From assembly GCA_003427395.1 (NCBI GenBank), contig BFEA01000032.1, forward strand, positions 3,572,228 to 3,593,947: a stretch of 21,720 nt of DNA, written 5' to 3'. Below the pieces are notes generated by a model, which was not told where the DNA came from, made no database searches, and worked only from the letters and a program-made list of their open reading frames with translations. Numbering within the stretch: the stretch's first letter is position 1; each line of letters starts with the position of its first letter. A program made the position numbers and the translations under genes. Shown in pieces: positions 7,202 through 17,200 of the stretch. This stretch comes from Chara braunii (taxonomy: Eukaryota > Streptophyta > Charophyceae > Charales > Characeae).

Positions 7202-8745
7202 ATGGCGGATCAGGGTACTCAGCAGCAGCCACAGGTGGAAGTATTGATGAAGGTAGAAGAACATCAACCTTCTACCTCCAGCCCTACTACTCCTCTGACT
7301 GCTACTCAGCAGAAGAAAAAGGAGTTATAGGAAAGACTGCAGCAGGAGCAGGCCCTGCTTGCAGAATTGGAGAGACAGGAGGCAGTTGAGCTAGAGGCTG
7401 CAACAGATACTTCCAGAAGGGAGTACCTGTTGGAGCAGCTAGGCAAGGTTTTCACAGATGACCGCTGCTCCCAGGTGAACAAGAATCTGGCAGAGCGGGC
7501 CCTTCTGGAACACAAGGCCACCAGTTCTTACTTCACTAACTGGGATGACCGCATCGGCCGCCTGGAACGCAGGGTGGACGACCTGGCAGCTCAACAGTCT
7601 AAGATACTGAATGCAATTCAGAATCTGACTGCTCAGCTGACAACAGCCAAATTGATTGTTCCCCAGTCTCCTCCTCTCTCAGTGAAACCTTCCTCTTCCC
7701 CTCCTTCAACTCCCCCTGGTTCACGTCCATCTTCTCCTTCACCACCTCCTTCCCAAAAAGCCACAGCCAAGCCCACCTTTGCAGCTGTTGTCGCAGGGGA
7801 TCAAAGGGGTCCCAAGATCCTTGCCCCCAACAAATTCAGAGGGGATGACCCCAAGACTGATGTTGGGGACTGGGCTGCAGGGACCAGAGCCTACTTGAGG
7901 GGCTTTATATGCCCAGAACAGACCAAGGTGGCAACGGTTCTGGGGCTGCTGGAGGGGCCTGCTCAAAAGTGGGCGGGGGCCCGCAAAGCTGTTGACCGGA
8001 TTGCTCGCCTGGGTCAGCAGCGTTACAGCGGATCCCTACAATCTTTGTTTGTAGAGTTCGAGCAATTAACTTCCACCCCAGGTTTGGTCATGTCTGCAGA
8101 TGACCTACTAACAAACTTCTGCAGGGCAGCCCATGATAAGTTTTCTGTTGCTTTGTACAGCGCAGGGCATAAGGATTGGAGATCCTTTGGCCGTGCAGCC
8201 CTGAACATGGAGGCCGGGCCCTCTCCTCTGACAAGAGGAAAGGTGCCTTCCCTCGTGGTGGTAGAAAGGGAAAGGCAGCCTTTGCACATGCAGAGGCTGC
8301 ATCAGCTTCTGATTTAGACTCCCAGGCTGATACCCCATCAGCTGGGACTGGATCAGCTACTGAAACAGATGTTGCAGCGGCCCTGACTCAGGCTGTTCTG
8401 GGGGTTCTGCAGCAACAAAAGAAATTCTCCCCCACCACAGCCTCAACCAGTGCAAAGGGGAAGGAAAAGGGACGTCGGCCTTCCTCCTCCCAACGCCCTA
8501 ATCTGCCAAAAGACGTCCGTATGCCAGCTGACCCACTCAATCTCTCCACTCTCCCCTGGCATGACCTCAAGATCCAGGAGGGAGTGTGGAGAAGAAGGAA
8601 GGAGAGAGGGGTCTGCCTGAGATGTGAGGGACATCACTTTTTAAAGGACTGCCCTTACACGCCAAGCCCGGATCAGGAAAAAAACCGAAACAGACCCTGG
8701 GGACTGCAGTTCCCCCCCGTGATGCACCTTCATCTGCTCAGGTAG
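7202..8745 (+). pseudogene. gag: Gag of gypsy element 2
   Basis: Starts at ATG 7202-7204, just after AGAGGAAA, and reads M-A-D-Q-G-T-Q. An in-frame TAG at 7328-7330 ends the first 42 codons. The same frame continues with a Gln/Glu-rich coiled coil, a Pro/Ser linker (about 7670-7760) and a capsid-like region with K-F-R-G-D-D and V-L-G-L-L-E-G-P-A-Q-K-W. A -1 frame change between about 8205 and 8240 leads into a basic stretch, then the nucleocapsid zinc knuckle C-L-R-C-E-G-H-H-F-L-K-D-C, spaced C-x2-C-x3-H-x4-C, one residue shorter than the usual knuckle. Gag frame ends at 8743-8745. A slippery heptamer lies at 8679-8685. Gag packages the element RNA into virus-like particles. The identification is secure; the first stop could be suppressed, but with the other lesions decay is simpler. 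Confidence 0.85.
8679..8685 (+). promoter_or_regulatory. Candidate -1 ribosomal frameshift site A AAA AAC
   Basis: In the gag frame the codons are GAA AAA AAC, so the heptamer A AAA AAC is exactly in the X XXY YYZ phase used by retroviral gag-pro sites. It lies about a dozen codons after the zinc knuckle, and the protease-RT frame is the -1 frame, open across the junction. A stem GGGGA (8699-8703) with TCCCC (8711-8715) begins 13 bases downstream, longer than the usual 5-9 base spacer. A simple one-base loss in the A7 run is the alternative. Confidence 0.5.
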
Positions 8746-11252
8746 GTGAATCTGCAGCTGTTTCAGTTGAAACTGTATGTGAGACTTTGGGGACTGCACG
8801 GGCAGCATCCTTCTGCTATGAGGATCCTGACCCGGATCAGGACCTGGGGCAGGATGAGCTTCAGTCCCTTGCTGCTTTCTTCCTTCATCTGAAGGAGCAA
8901 AAGAAAAACAAGTCAGATCTCATCCTACTTCGGCCCCTGATCAACCACATCACGATCAAAGGGTTGTTAGATTGTGGAGCCACCAGGAACTTCATATCTC
9001 CCAGTGCTGTAAAGAAACTGCATCTGGGTATGAAAGTTCAGCAGCTGCAGCAACCTTTGCTAGTCAGAATAGGTGACTCCACTGTTCTCACGATCAGGGA
9101 GAAGGTCAGGGGTATCCCTGTTACCTTCGACAGTGTTGGGGAAGTCAGACACAGTCTGAACTTCTACATATTCCCTGACCTACCCTTTGACCTGGTGTTC
9201 TCTATGCAGTGGCCGAAGGCCGTCAACCCAAGGATCGATTGGCAGATCCCAAAGGTTGAACTACCTAACAGACAAGGGGTGTACCAACCGTGTATGATAG
9301 CTGCTGAACACCACCCTAAGACCAGTTGCTACTGTTTTAGAGCGAGGGAGTTCTATGCTCTCTCGCGCCAGTATGACCATGATCGCCTGTTCTTAGCTCT
9401 GGTCAACCAGACAGACGCTCCTATTGTTTCCTGTCCTCCTGAGATACAGCAGGTTGTGGACCAATATGCTGATTTGATGCAGGAGCCCTTTGGATTACCC
9501 AACCGGCCAACCAAGCATCGCATTGAGCTACTACCTGGAGCGGTCCCTCCCAAGGGCCGCATCTACAGGATGTCCCCTGCTGAGCTTGAGGAGCTCAGAA
9601 AACAGCTTGAGACCCTGACCAGCAAAGGTTGAATACGGCCGAGCACTTTCGAATTTGGGGCACCAGTCCTCTTCGTCTCGAAAGGGAATGGAGAATTCAG
9701 AATGTTCATCGACTATAGGGGTCTCAACAAGATCACTAGGAAGAGTACAGAGCCACTTCCTAGGATCGATGACCTTTTGGATATGGTGCAGGGCTGCACA
9801 ATATTCAGAAAAGTCCACCTCAAATCTGGATACCACCAGATTGAGATGGAAGAGGAGGATGTCTATAAGACAACCTTCAAGACTAGGTATGGTACTCACA
9901 AGTTCTTGGTCATGCCATTTGGACTTTGCAACGTCCCAGGTACCTTTCAGACAGAGATGCACCGCATCTTTAGGCCTTACCTGGACAAGTTCATGGTTGT
10001 CTACCTGGATGACATCCTGGTATTCAGTCGGACTGCCAGGGAATATGTGGAGCACTTGGCTCTTCAGTCATTACATGACAACCAATATAAGATTAACAGA
10101 GAGAAGTCCTCTTTTGGAGTTCCCTCTGTCATCTACCTAGGTCATGTAATCTCTGGAAATGGCCTGGCTCCTGAAGCAGCCAAGATAGCTGCTATTCAGG
10201 AGTGGCCTCAGCCACAGACAGTGAGGGATGTCAGGTCCTTCATGGGTTTAGCCTCCTACTACAAAAAGTTTGTCAGCAACTTTTTTGCAGTGGCTGCACC
10301 CCTGACCAACCTAACCAAGAAAGACACTCCATTTCTTTGGTCCCTTCCCTGTCAGTTGGCCTTCACACGACTCAAGAAGGCCTTGACTCGTGCACCAGTG
10401 TTGAAGTTGCCTGACCCCACTCTTCCATTCATCCTGACCACTGACACCAGTCAGTATGGCATTGGGGCAGTTCTTCAGCAAGATGATGGGAATGGTCTAC
10501 GGCCAATAGAGTTTATGAGTAAGAAAATCAAGACTCAAAAGCTTCAGGACTCTACCTACGAGAAAGAGTTGTATGCTCTTGTCTGTGCCCTGAAACATTG
10601 GAAGCACTTTCTCCTGGGAAAACACTTCAAGATCTTCTCTGATCACTCCACCTTACAGTGGATGAAGTCCCAGGGAGAGTTGAATGATGAGTTGGCATGT
10701 TACATTTTGTTCATCTATATGTTTGACTTTGAACTGAAGCACAAAAAGGGCAGCTACAATATAGTAGCAGGTGCCCTCTCTCGTAGGCCTGACTCTTTCA
10801 CACTGATCTCCTCTACTCACTCTTTTGGAGAGGAGACCCGTCAGACCATTGCTCGTCTTCTGCCTCAGGACCCGACTTATGGACCCATAGTCAGGAATCT
10901 GCAAGCGGATCCCAATTCTGAACCTGGCTACGCCCTGAGTTCAGACTTGTTGTATACCTACAGCAGAGGTGAGGAACGCTTGTGCATTCCCCAGGATCAG
11001 CGTCTCAGAACACTGCTGATGTCAGAGTGTCATGATGCCCGTGGACATTTTGGGTTCTTAAAGTCCTATGCAGCCCTGTCGCAGCGCTTCTTCTGGAGGG
11101 AGATGCGGAGTGATATGCTGCGCTATGTGGAAACCTGTGAGCTTTGCCAGAGGAACAAGGTCCAGCGTAGGCCTCCTCTGGGACTACTCAAACCCTTACC
11201 CATGGACCTGATGGCCCTTCTGAATCTGTGTCGATTGATTTCACAGATTTAG
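8686..11252 (+). pseudogene. pol: Protease, reverse transcriptase, RNase H, integrase N-terminus of gypsy element 2
   Basis: One frame, -1 to gag, broken by a TGA at 9630-9632. Protease: L-L-D-C-G-A-T-R-N-F-I near 8968, with Cys where Ser or Thr normally follows the Asp. RT: I-R-P-S-T just after the stop, I-D-Y-R-G-L-N, then motif A reading V-H-L-K-S-G-Y-H-Q (the usual catalytic Asp is His), F-G-L-C-N, and Y-L-D-D-I-L intact near 10000. RNase H: T-D-T-S-Q, Y-E-K-E-L, S-D-H-S-T, then N-I-V-A-G-A-L-S-R, where the usual Asp is Gly. Integrase zinc finger: C-H-D-A-R-G-H-F to C-E-L-C-Q-R. The frame is lost near 11205 after K-P-L-P. Thus two separate active sites are damaged beyond the stop. Confidence 0.9.
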
Positions 11253-12219
11253 GCAAAGAGCAGCCTTTTCAGAGAGGTGGGTCACACACCATGGACCGCC
11301 CACTTCTATAGTCAGTGATAGAGACCCCCGATTTTGCAGCAACGAGTGGAAGTCCTACTGTAAGGACTACCTGCACTCATGATTGGACATGACTTATGGT
11401 CATCGTCCTGAAGCCAATGGTCAGGCTGAAGTGATGAACCAAGTCTTATTCCAATTGCTGCGTCCTGCCATCTCTCCAGATCAGCAGGACTGGGATCTCC
11501 ACTTGGCTCGAGCACAACTTGTTTATAACATGTTTGTTCATTCCTCGACTGGGTTCAGTCCATATCGGTTGCACTGGGGACGTGAACCACGATAGCCTCT
11601 CGATGATATCATCGATAAGGCTAAGTCAGGTCTGACACCAGGCACCGTAGAGTTCACCAGACGCTACCGCATAGATGGGAAAGAGCACGGGCGAACTTGT
11701 TCAAAGCCCAAAATTGAACAAGTTAATCGCCACAAGCGGCCTTCCCCCATCCGCACTGGTGATTATGTCTGGGTAGCCAGTTCTGAGTTGTCGAGGGAGG
11801 AGGATATCTCCCCTAAGCTGTTTCCTCGTTATTTGGGTCCATGGCAGGTCTTAGATACAGTGGGGGCTGATCCATTCGGCCCATCTTATGTCATCGCCGT
11901 CCCGCTGCATCTACGAACCTACCCGGTCTTCCATGCATCTAAGCTACTTCCATTCACCCCAGTTGATGCATTCCCAGACCGGCCTCCTCAATTTGGTCTA
12001 CCGATCCCTGGCAAGGGGTATGACGTGGAATGGATTGAGGATGAGTGGGGCACAGGCCCCGATCGGCAGTATCTTGTGAGGTTCGCTTTCCAGCCTCCTA
12101 CTGAGAACAGATGGTTCTACAGAAGGGAACTTCTCAAGACAGCAAAGTCAGTTGTCCTGCGATATGAAGCGTCTCAGAAGGGCAACCTTCCTCGTCGTTC
12201 ACCTCGTCTGCATCCCTAG
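11215..12219 (+). pseudogene. pol: Integrase core remnant and chromodomain-like tail of element 2
   Basis: After the frame break the first catalytic Asp is seen in S-V-S-I-D-F-T-D-L (near 11230) and the second in I-V-S-D-R-D-P-R-F (near 11315), but they lie roughly half the usual distance apart, so several tens of codons of the core are deleted. N-G-Q-A-E-V-M-N near 11415 keeps the catalytic Glu. TGA at 11380-11382 and TAG at 11593-11595 interrupt the frame. Then follow Y-V-W-V-A-S, Y-L-G-P-W-Q-V-L and the H-A-S-K-L junction, and a chromodomain-like tail (about 12018-12170) with Y-L-V-R-F and R-W-F-Y-R-R-E-L. Ends at TAG 12217-12219. The tail has the same architecture as element 1, so both belong to one broad lineage. 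Confidence 0.85.
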
Positions 12220-12235
12220 CTCGGAGGTCCTCGCT

Positions 12236-12247
12236 CCCCGGGGGGGG
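12236..12247 (+). other. Possible polypurine tract of element 2
   Basis: CCCC followed by eight G residues, 17 bases after the pol stop, then TAAGCC and TGCAATGACT. A G-rich tract at this point is expected as plus-strand primer with the 3' LTR starting at TG just downstream. It is less typical than the tract of element 1. Confidence 0.4.
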
Positions 12248-13194
12248 TAAGCCTGCAATGACTTGCTGATTTTGACTGCCGTAATTGACTGCGAGGCTGT
12301 ACAATGCACTGTTGTGTTTGCTGTGTGTTTTGTTGTGTTTTTTTGGGCCGCGCTGAGGGTCGCCCGCTGTTCTAAAAATAGGCTGAATTAACAGCCGGAG
12401 GGGCTGAGTAGTTACCGGCCCTAAGTGGCCTTGAGCCCTAAGTGCAGCAGTAGGACCGATTTCGTGGAGGCTGAGTAGGGCCTAATTGAAACGGTACCGG
12501 TAGGTCCTAGGCTAGGGTAGTGTAGAATGTACAAGTAGGTTGGGGTAGGACTGTTTAGGACTTTTGGCGGTTCATTTTCGCGATGCAGCGTTTGGAGAAG
12601 CCAAGCAAGTTGGCGGTGGCAATTTTCTGCAGGCGGCATCCTGAGACCCTGGCCTAGGACGGCGGCCATAGCTGGCCCTTCTAAAGGTTGCCGGAGCTGG
12701 GGCACCCTCAGCGCATCTACCCTGGGGGTATCTGCGTTTGGCCAGGCTATGTTGAGGCTCTTCACTGAGTGTTTGTGGGTGGCGGCAGCCATAGCTGCCT
12801 ATTTCTTCGTCAGAGTTGTCCATCGGCACTAAAGACTCCATCGCAGGATTTGTTCTTCATCTAGGTGGTTGGGGTGGCCTCTGGGAGGCTGTTTTGGTTG
12901 TGTGCTACTAACTGGGTGTAGGGTAGAGAGTGGGGTTCTGAGTGTGGCGAGATACTGGAACAAACTCTGTAACGATATCTAGTTTTAATTGGCTCATCAT
13001 CGGTGTGAATTCCAATTGTTATCCTCGCAGGTTTCTTCTTGTGATTGGTTGTTGGGAGTTTGTCAGAGAGTGAGAAACATGCAGTGTCCTCTCCCCATCT
13101 GTGCATGGCTGAACTTTCGCTGTTTACTCTGATCTGTGTGCAGTGGACTCTGTCTCCTCTCCCCCTTCTCTTATGCATGTATGGGCTTGTATGA
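12248..13194. other. Non-coding: probable 3' LTR of element 2 and LINE 5' flank
   Basis: No credible gene. Features seen: hairpin GGCTG-AATTAA-CAGCC at 12381-12396, hairpin GGCC-CTAAGT-GGCC at 12417-12430, and a T/G-rich stretch near 12310-12350. The minus-strand open frame 12421-12792 has no domain or biased composition and is discounted. The boundary between the LTR and the LINE 5' untranslated region could not be placed. The last ~250 bases before 13195 are T- and GT-rich. Confidence 0.4.
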
Positions 13195-14168
13195 GACTGT
13201 CTGTGTGTGAGTGGCGGTAAAAATCGCCAGACAACCAAGTTCATAACAGAATTGTTGAGGAGGGAAGGGGAACCCAATGAATTTTACGCTGCGCAATATG
13301 CAAGGAAGGCCTGCCCAGTCAAGAACGTCATTCAGATCCAACATGATGAATATGCAACAAGCTTTCAATGGCCAAAGACATATCGCAGCAAAGAGAGTAA
13401 GGGAGGAAGCAAGAAGAGGAAGGCACAGGAGGAGGAAGAACAGGGCAGTAGAGTGGGACTGGAGGAGGGATTGCAGGATCGGACGATGAAGGAAGCAGAA
13501 CAGAAGCAGGGGGAGGAAGAGGAGGATGAAAAAAAGGAATTGAGAGACAAACAGCGATTCTGGCAGCACAGGTGAACGTGCTCAAAGATGAGAACAAGGA
13601 ACTGGAGGAAGACACGGTGAACCTACAGAAAATTGCAAATAGTCACTGGAGAGAGATTGAAGCAGCAACAAAATTGGAAGCCAAGAATGGGGTGAAGAGG
13701 AGAGTAATTATGCCCTGCCGTTGGAATGAAAAGCATTCAGATTGGGAGGTGGAAATCCACCAATCTCCCCAACTGGTCACAGCTCCGGTCAGTGTCTGTG
13801 AGGGCAAGAACCTACAGAACCTCATTGGGGAAGGAGTGTCGTCTCGGACATATGTACTGGGGGATAGAAGGGAAGAATCTATGGAAATAGGGGACGGAGG
13901 AGGAGTGGAAACAGCAGCGGACTTCAGACCACTGCTCATACATATGCAGGCAAAATCTGAACTCAGGGAGGGGCTGACTTGGATGCCTTGGCAGGTGGTG
14001 GAAACCATTCCCTATGGCCTGCTGGGGTGTGAGGTCGCAGCAGAATGGGTGGCCCGGTGTGCTGCAGTGGCGGTTAAGTTGGACACATTTGCTTGGAAGC
14101 CTGATTTCTTGGAAAAAAGAATATCCTTGGTGTCCACGATAGTGGAAACAACTGTGCATGGTACATAA
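13195..14168 (+). pseudogene. LINE ORF1-like protein, two frames
   Basis: First frame opens after TGA 13192-13194 and has no usable ATG near its start. It encodes a mixed region (E-L-L-R-R-E-G-E-P-N-E-F) and then a highly charged Lys/Glu coil, ending at TGA 13573-13575. The second frame is -1 to it and continues the coil smoothly (I-L-A-A-Q-V-N-V-L-K, then D-E-N-K-E-L-E-E-D) before a globular part with M-P-C-R-W-N-E and W-M-P-W-Q-V-V-E, to the TAA at 14166-14168. The frames meet at the A7 run, where A AAA AAG lies in phase at 13530-13536. ORF1 proteins of LINEs trimerise through coiled coils and bind the element RNA. No RRM or CCHC knuckle is visible, so the assignment rests on position before ORF2 and the coil. 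Confidence 0.55.
13530..13536 (+). promoter_or_regulatory. A AAA AAG heptamer at an ORF1 frame switch
   Basis: Codons GAA AAA AAG put the heptamer in slippery phase, and the downstream coil is in the -1 frame. This is the motif that works in bacterial dnaX and some insertion sequences, but it is less efficient in eukaryotes. A one-base loss from the A run in a decaying element is the simpler explanation. Confidence 0.3.
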
Positions 14169-14274
14169 ACCTAGGGGCAGTCAGGGAGAAACATGACGCA
14201 AGCATAGGGAGCTCGTGGAGGAAGGGCGAATAGGCAGACCAAGGAAGAGGCCAAGGACAGATCAGGGGAACCTC

Positions 14275-17200
14275 ATGCAGCCGGAGATTAAGATTACTTC
14301 ATGGAATATAAATGGGATGGCAGGGATTTTGGAAAACCAAGATAAATGGCAGAACGTATTAAATTATACGGACTGGTTTGCCTCCTCTCCGCCGGACTTT
14401 ATTTGTTTTCAAGAAACTCACCTCAAGGAAACAACAGACCATCAAAAAATAAAGAACAAGGTAATCCAGAGGCTACAAAGGGTAAAGGAGGCTTGGTGGG
14501 CACCAGCGGTCAGCCACCATTCCACAGGGGTGGCTATAATCCAAAATAAAAGATCAGTTGTGGCAGGCAACATACACATCACTAACGTGTTGGTGGATGA
14601 GATAAAAGGGAGATGGGTAAAAGTCAACTTCGAGCTTCACGACGAGCCTTATACGTGGGTATCAGTTTACGGTCCCAATGCATTTCAGCAACGGGTAGAG
14701 TTTATGGACCGTCTCCAAGGAATATTGGAGGCTGACAAACATTTAATAATAGTGGGAGATTGGAACGCCACATTGGATCCTGCCTTAGATAGATTATCAG
14801 CAAGAGGCAGGATTTGGGATGATGGCCAGTCTGAGGAGGCCCTGCCGGTTCATAGACTGATGACTAGTACAGACCTTCTTGACCCTTATAGATTGTATTT
14901 CCCGAAGGAAAGGCAGTTCACATACTTGAAGAGGAATCGCAGCCAACATGTATCGGCTTCAAGAATAGATTACTTCCTAACGACGCCGGGTGTAGTAGGA
15001 ATGATACATTTTGTAAGTATAGGGAATTTGCCATATGGGACGGGATTAGATCACAAGCCTATTCACCTACACCTTGTAACAGATAAGCAAGTCAAAAGAG
15101 GTAGGGGATTTTACAAGCTAAATAACTCGTTGTTGAGAACACAGAAAATGAGGCAGGCGGTGTTTCAGGTGTGTCAAGAACATAATTCAAATACTCGAAC
15201 CTTCCTTGAGCTGCTAATAGCTCTGTCCAAGGCCTCGGCAGGGGTCGCTAGGAGGTTGACGGCCAGAAGAAAGGAAAGAGAGCTAGAGCTGCAGCAAATA
15301 ATAAAGCTAGTAGAGCGCAACATCATTAACTTTCCAGGCAACGACGTTTATGAAAGAGCGCTGGAAGCAGCAAGGGACGAAATGGTTGAATGGCAGCGAT
15401 GGAGATCAAGGGGACTGCAAATGAGGGCGAGAGTCAGGGAATGGGAGGAGGGAGAACGAATGACTAAATTCTTCTTTCAAAAAATAAAATCCAAGGGAAG
15501 AAACAATCTTATAGCTCAACTCGAGGGACCAGGGGGAGTTACCTCGGACAAAGAAGGTATGCTTCGGGTCACCTTTGATTTTTACAGCAATCTATACACG
15601 TCAAGTGAGGGGGAGTATCCAAGACAACATGTGGTGGACGCTCGGGCAAAGTTCCTGAACCATCTGCAGACCACGATCTTGCCGCCTCAGGCAGCGAGAT
15701 TGGACGCCCCGCTGACTCAGGAGGAGTTATGGGAAGCAGTAAGGTCTATGGCTCCAAATAAAACTCCTGGGAAGGATGGTCTTACCAGGGAATTTTGGTT
15801 GGGGTTCTGGCCAATCTTGGGCGAAGAGTACTTGGCCTTCCTAGAGCAAGCGTGGCAGACAGAGGGAATAGGTCAGGAGCCAGCTTTGGGAATAGTTACG
15901 CTACTATACAAGAAGGGAAGCCCGTTAGACATATGCAATTATAGGCCAATAACCCTTTTAACTCTCACGCACAAGATAGTAGCCAAGGCGCTAGCAAATC
16001 CCCTAACAACCATTACCGCGAATTGTTTTCATATAGATCAAACGAGATTTATTCACGGGAGGTTTATTCTCGATAATGTTATGACACTAACGGAAACGGT
16101 CCGTTACATCAGGGATAAGAGAATTAACGCAACCATATTGTTCTTCGATTTCGAAAAGGTGTATGATCAAGTGAGTTGGCCATTCTTGCAGCAATGCATG
16201 GAAAAGATGGGAGTGGGTTCGAACTTCAGGAAGTGGATAAGGGTCATTTATAATGATGCACTGGGGCAGGTTTAGATCAATGGCCACCTTTCCCCGTCCT
16301 ACGCGATGTCGAGATCGGTCAGACAAGGGGATCCCCTGGCTGCTCTCATATTTCTTTTCATAATGGAAGTAGTAGCCTCCTTCCTACGAAAGGATCCATC
16401 AATCCAGAGACTGATAGTTCCACCGGATCAACAAGACCATATGATATATCTCCCTACGACAATTCTTTTTGTGGATGACTTAACGGTGCTCATAAGAGCG
16501 TCCGACTCCTCGTTTCAAGCCCTAACAAAGGCAATGGATGCCTTCCAACTTGCGTCAGAAATGAAGGTTAATTGGCAAAAAACAATGGGGTGGTGGCTCA
16601 CAGAACAGGACCAAGAAAGCACACCTCTGATTAATAACTCGGAGGGCCTGCAGTGGTTGACAGCTTAGGCACCGATCAAATACCTGGGAATTAAAATAAC
16701 GGAAGGAGGAACGCACCACTCCATGACAGCGGACCTAATGTCAAAGATTTTGGCAAAATTGGGGGCCTGGTCGGCAGTGTATACTTCAATATACGGAGGG
16801 GCACTGATACTTAACGCATGTATTTTCTCCATGCTATGGTATGCTGGGTCAATCTGGTCGCCACCAAAAGCTTCGACAGTCCTATTGAGAAGAAGAGCGG
16901 TGACGTATCTATGGACAGCAAAAGCAAACAGCACCCGCTTCATATCTAAAGTAGCATGGAAATATGTAACTAGACCCAAGCAGCAGGGGGGTCTAGGCGT
17001 GCTAGATCCGAACATCCAACTTAAAGCGCTTCAAACCAAGTGGGTAGTTAAGCTAATCGCCCAATCAAGGTTATCGTGGACCCCACTGGTACTGGAGAGG
17101 ATACGGCAAATGGCAAAATACAAAACGCCAAGTAATATGTCGGGACAGTTTTCGATTATGTGTGGCAATTGGGCAAAGGTAGGCACCAGGGAAGGGATTG

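Larger units (their letters stand above)
7202..12250 (+). mobile_element. Decayed Ty3/gypsy element 2 with chromodomain-like tail
   Basis: Domain order gag, protease, RT, RNase H, integrase, chromodomain-like tail on the plus strand defines a Ty3/gypsy (Metaviridae) retrotransposon. Internal region is about 5 kb, the usual length. LTRs were not identified with certainty. Many stops, two lost catalytic Asp residues and an integrase deletion show it is dead. Confidence 0.85.

Noticed and set aside
12421-12792. Minus-strand open frame of 123 codons.
   Set aside because: No recognisable domain; lies in a probable LTR or UTR between two mobile elements.
6945-12920. Possible LTR pair end: GGTTGTGTCTACTAACT near 6949-6965 and GGTTGTGTGCTACTAACT near 12895-12912.
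   Set aside because: About 17 matching bases only, with no similarity extending upstream and no matching LTR starts; also contains TACTAAC, which occurs by chance. Not enough to define LTRs of element 2.
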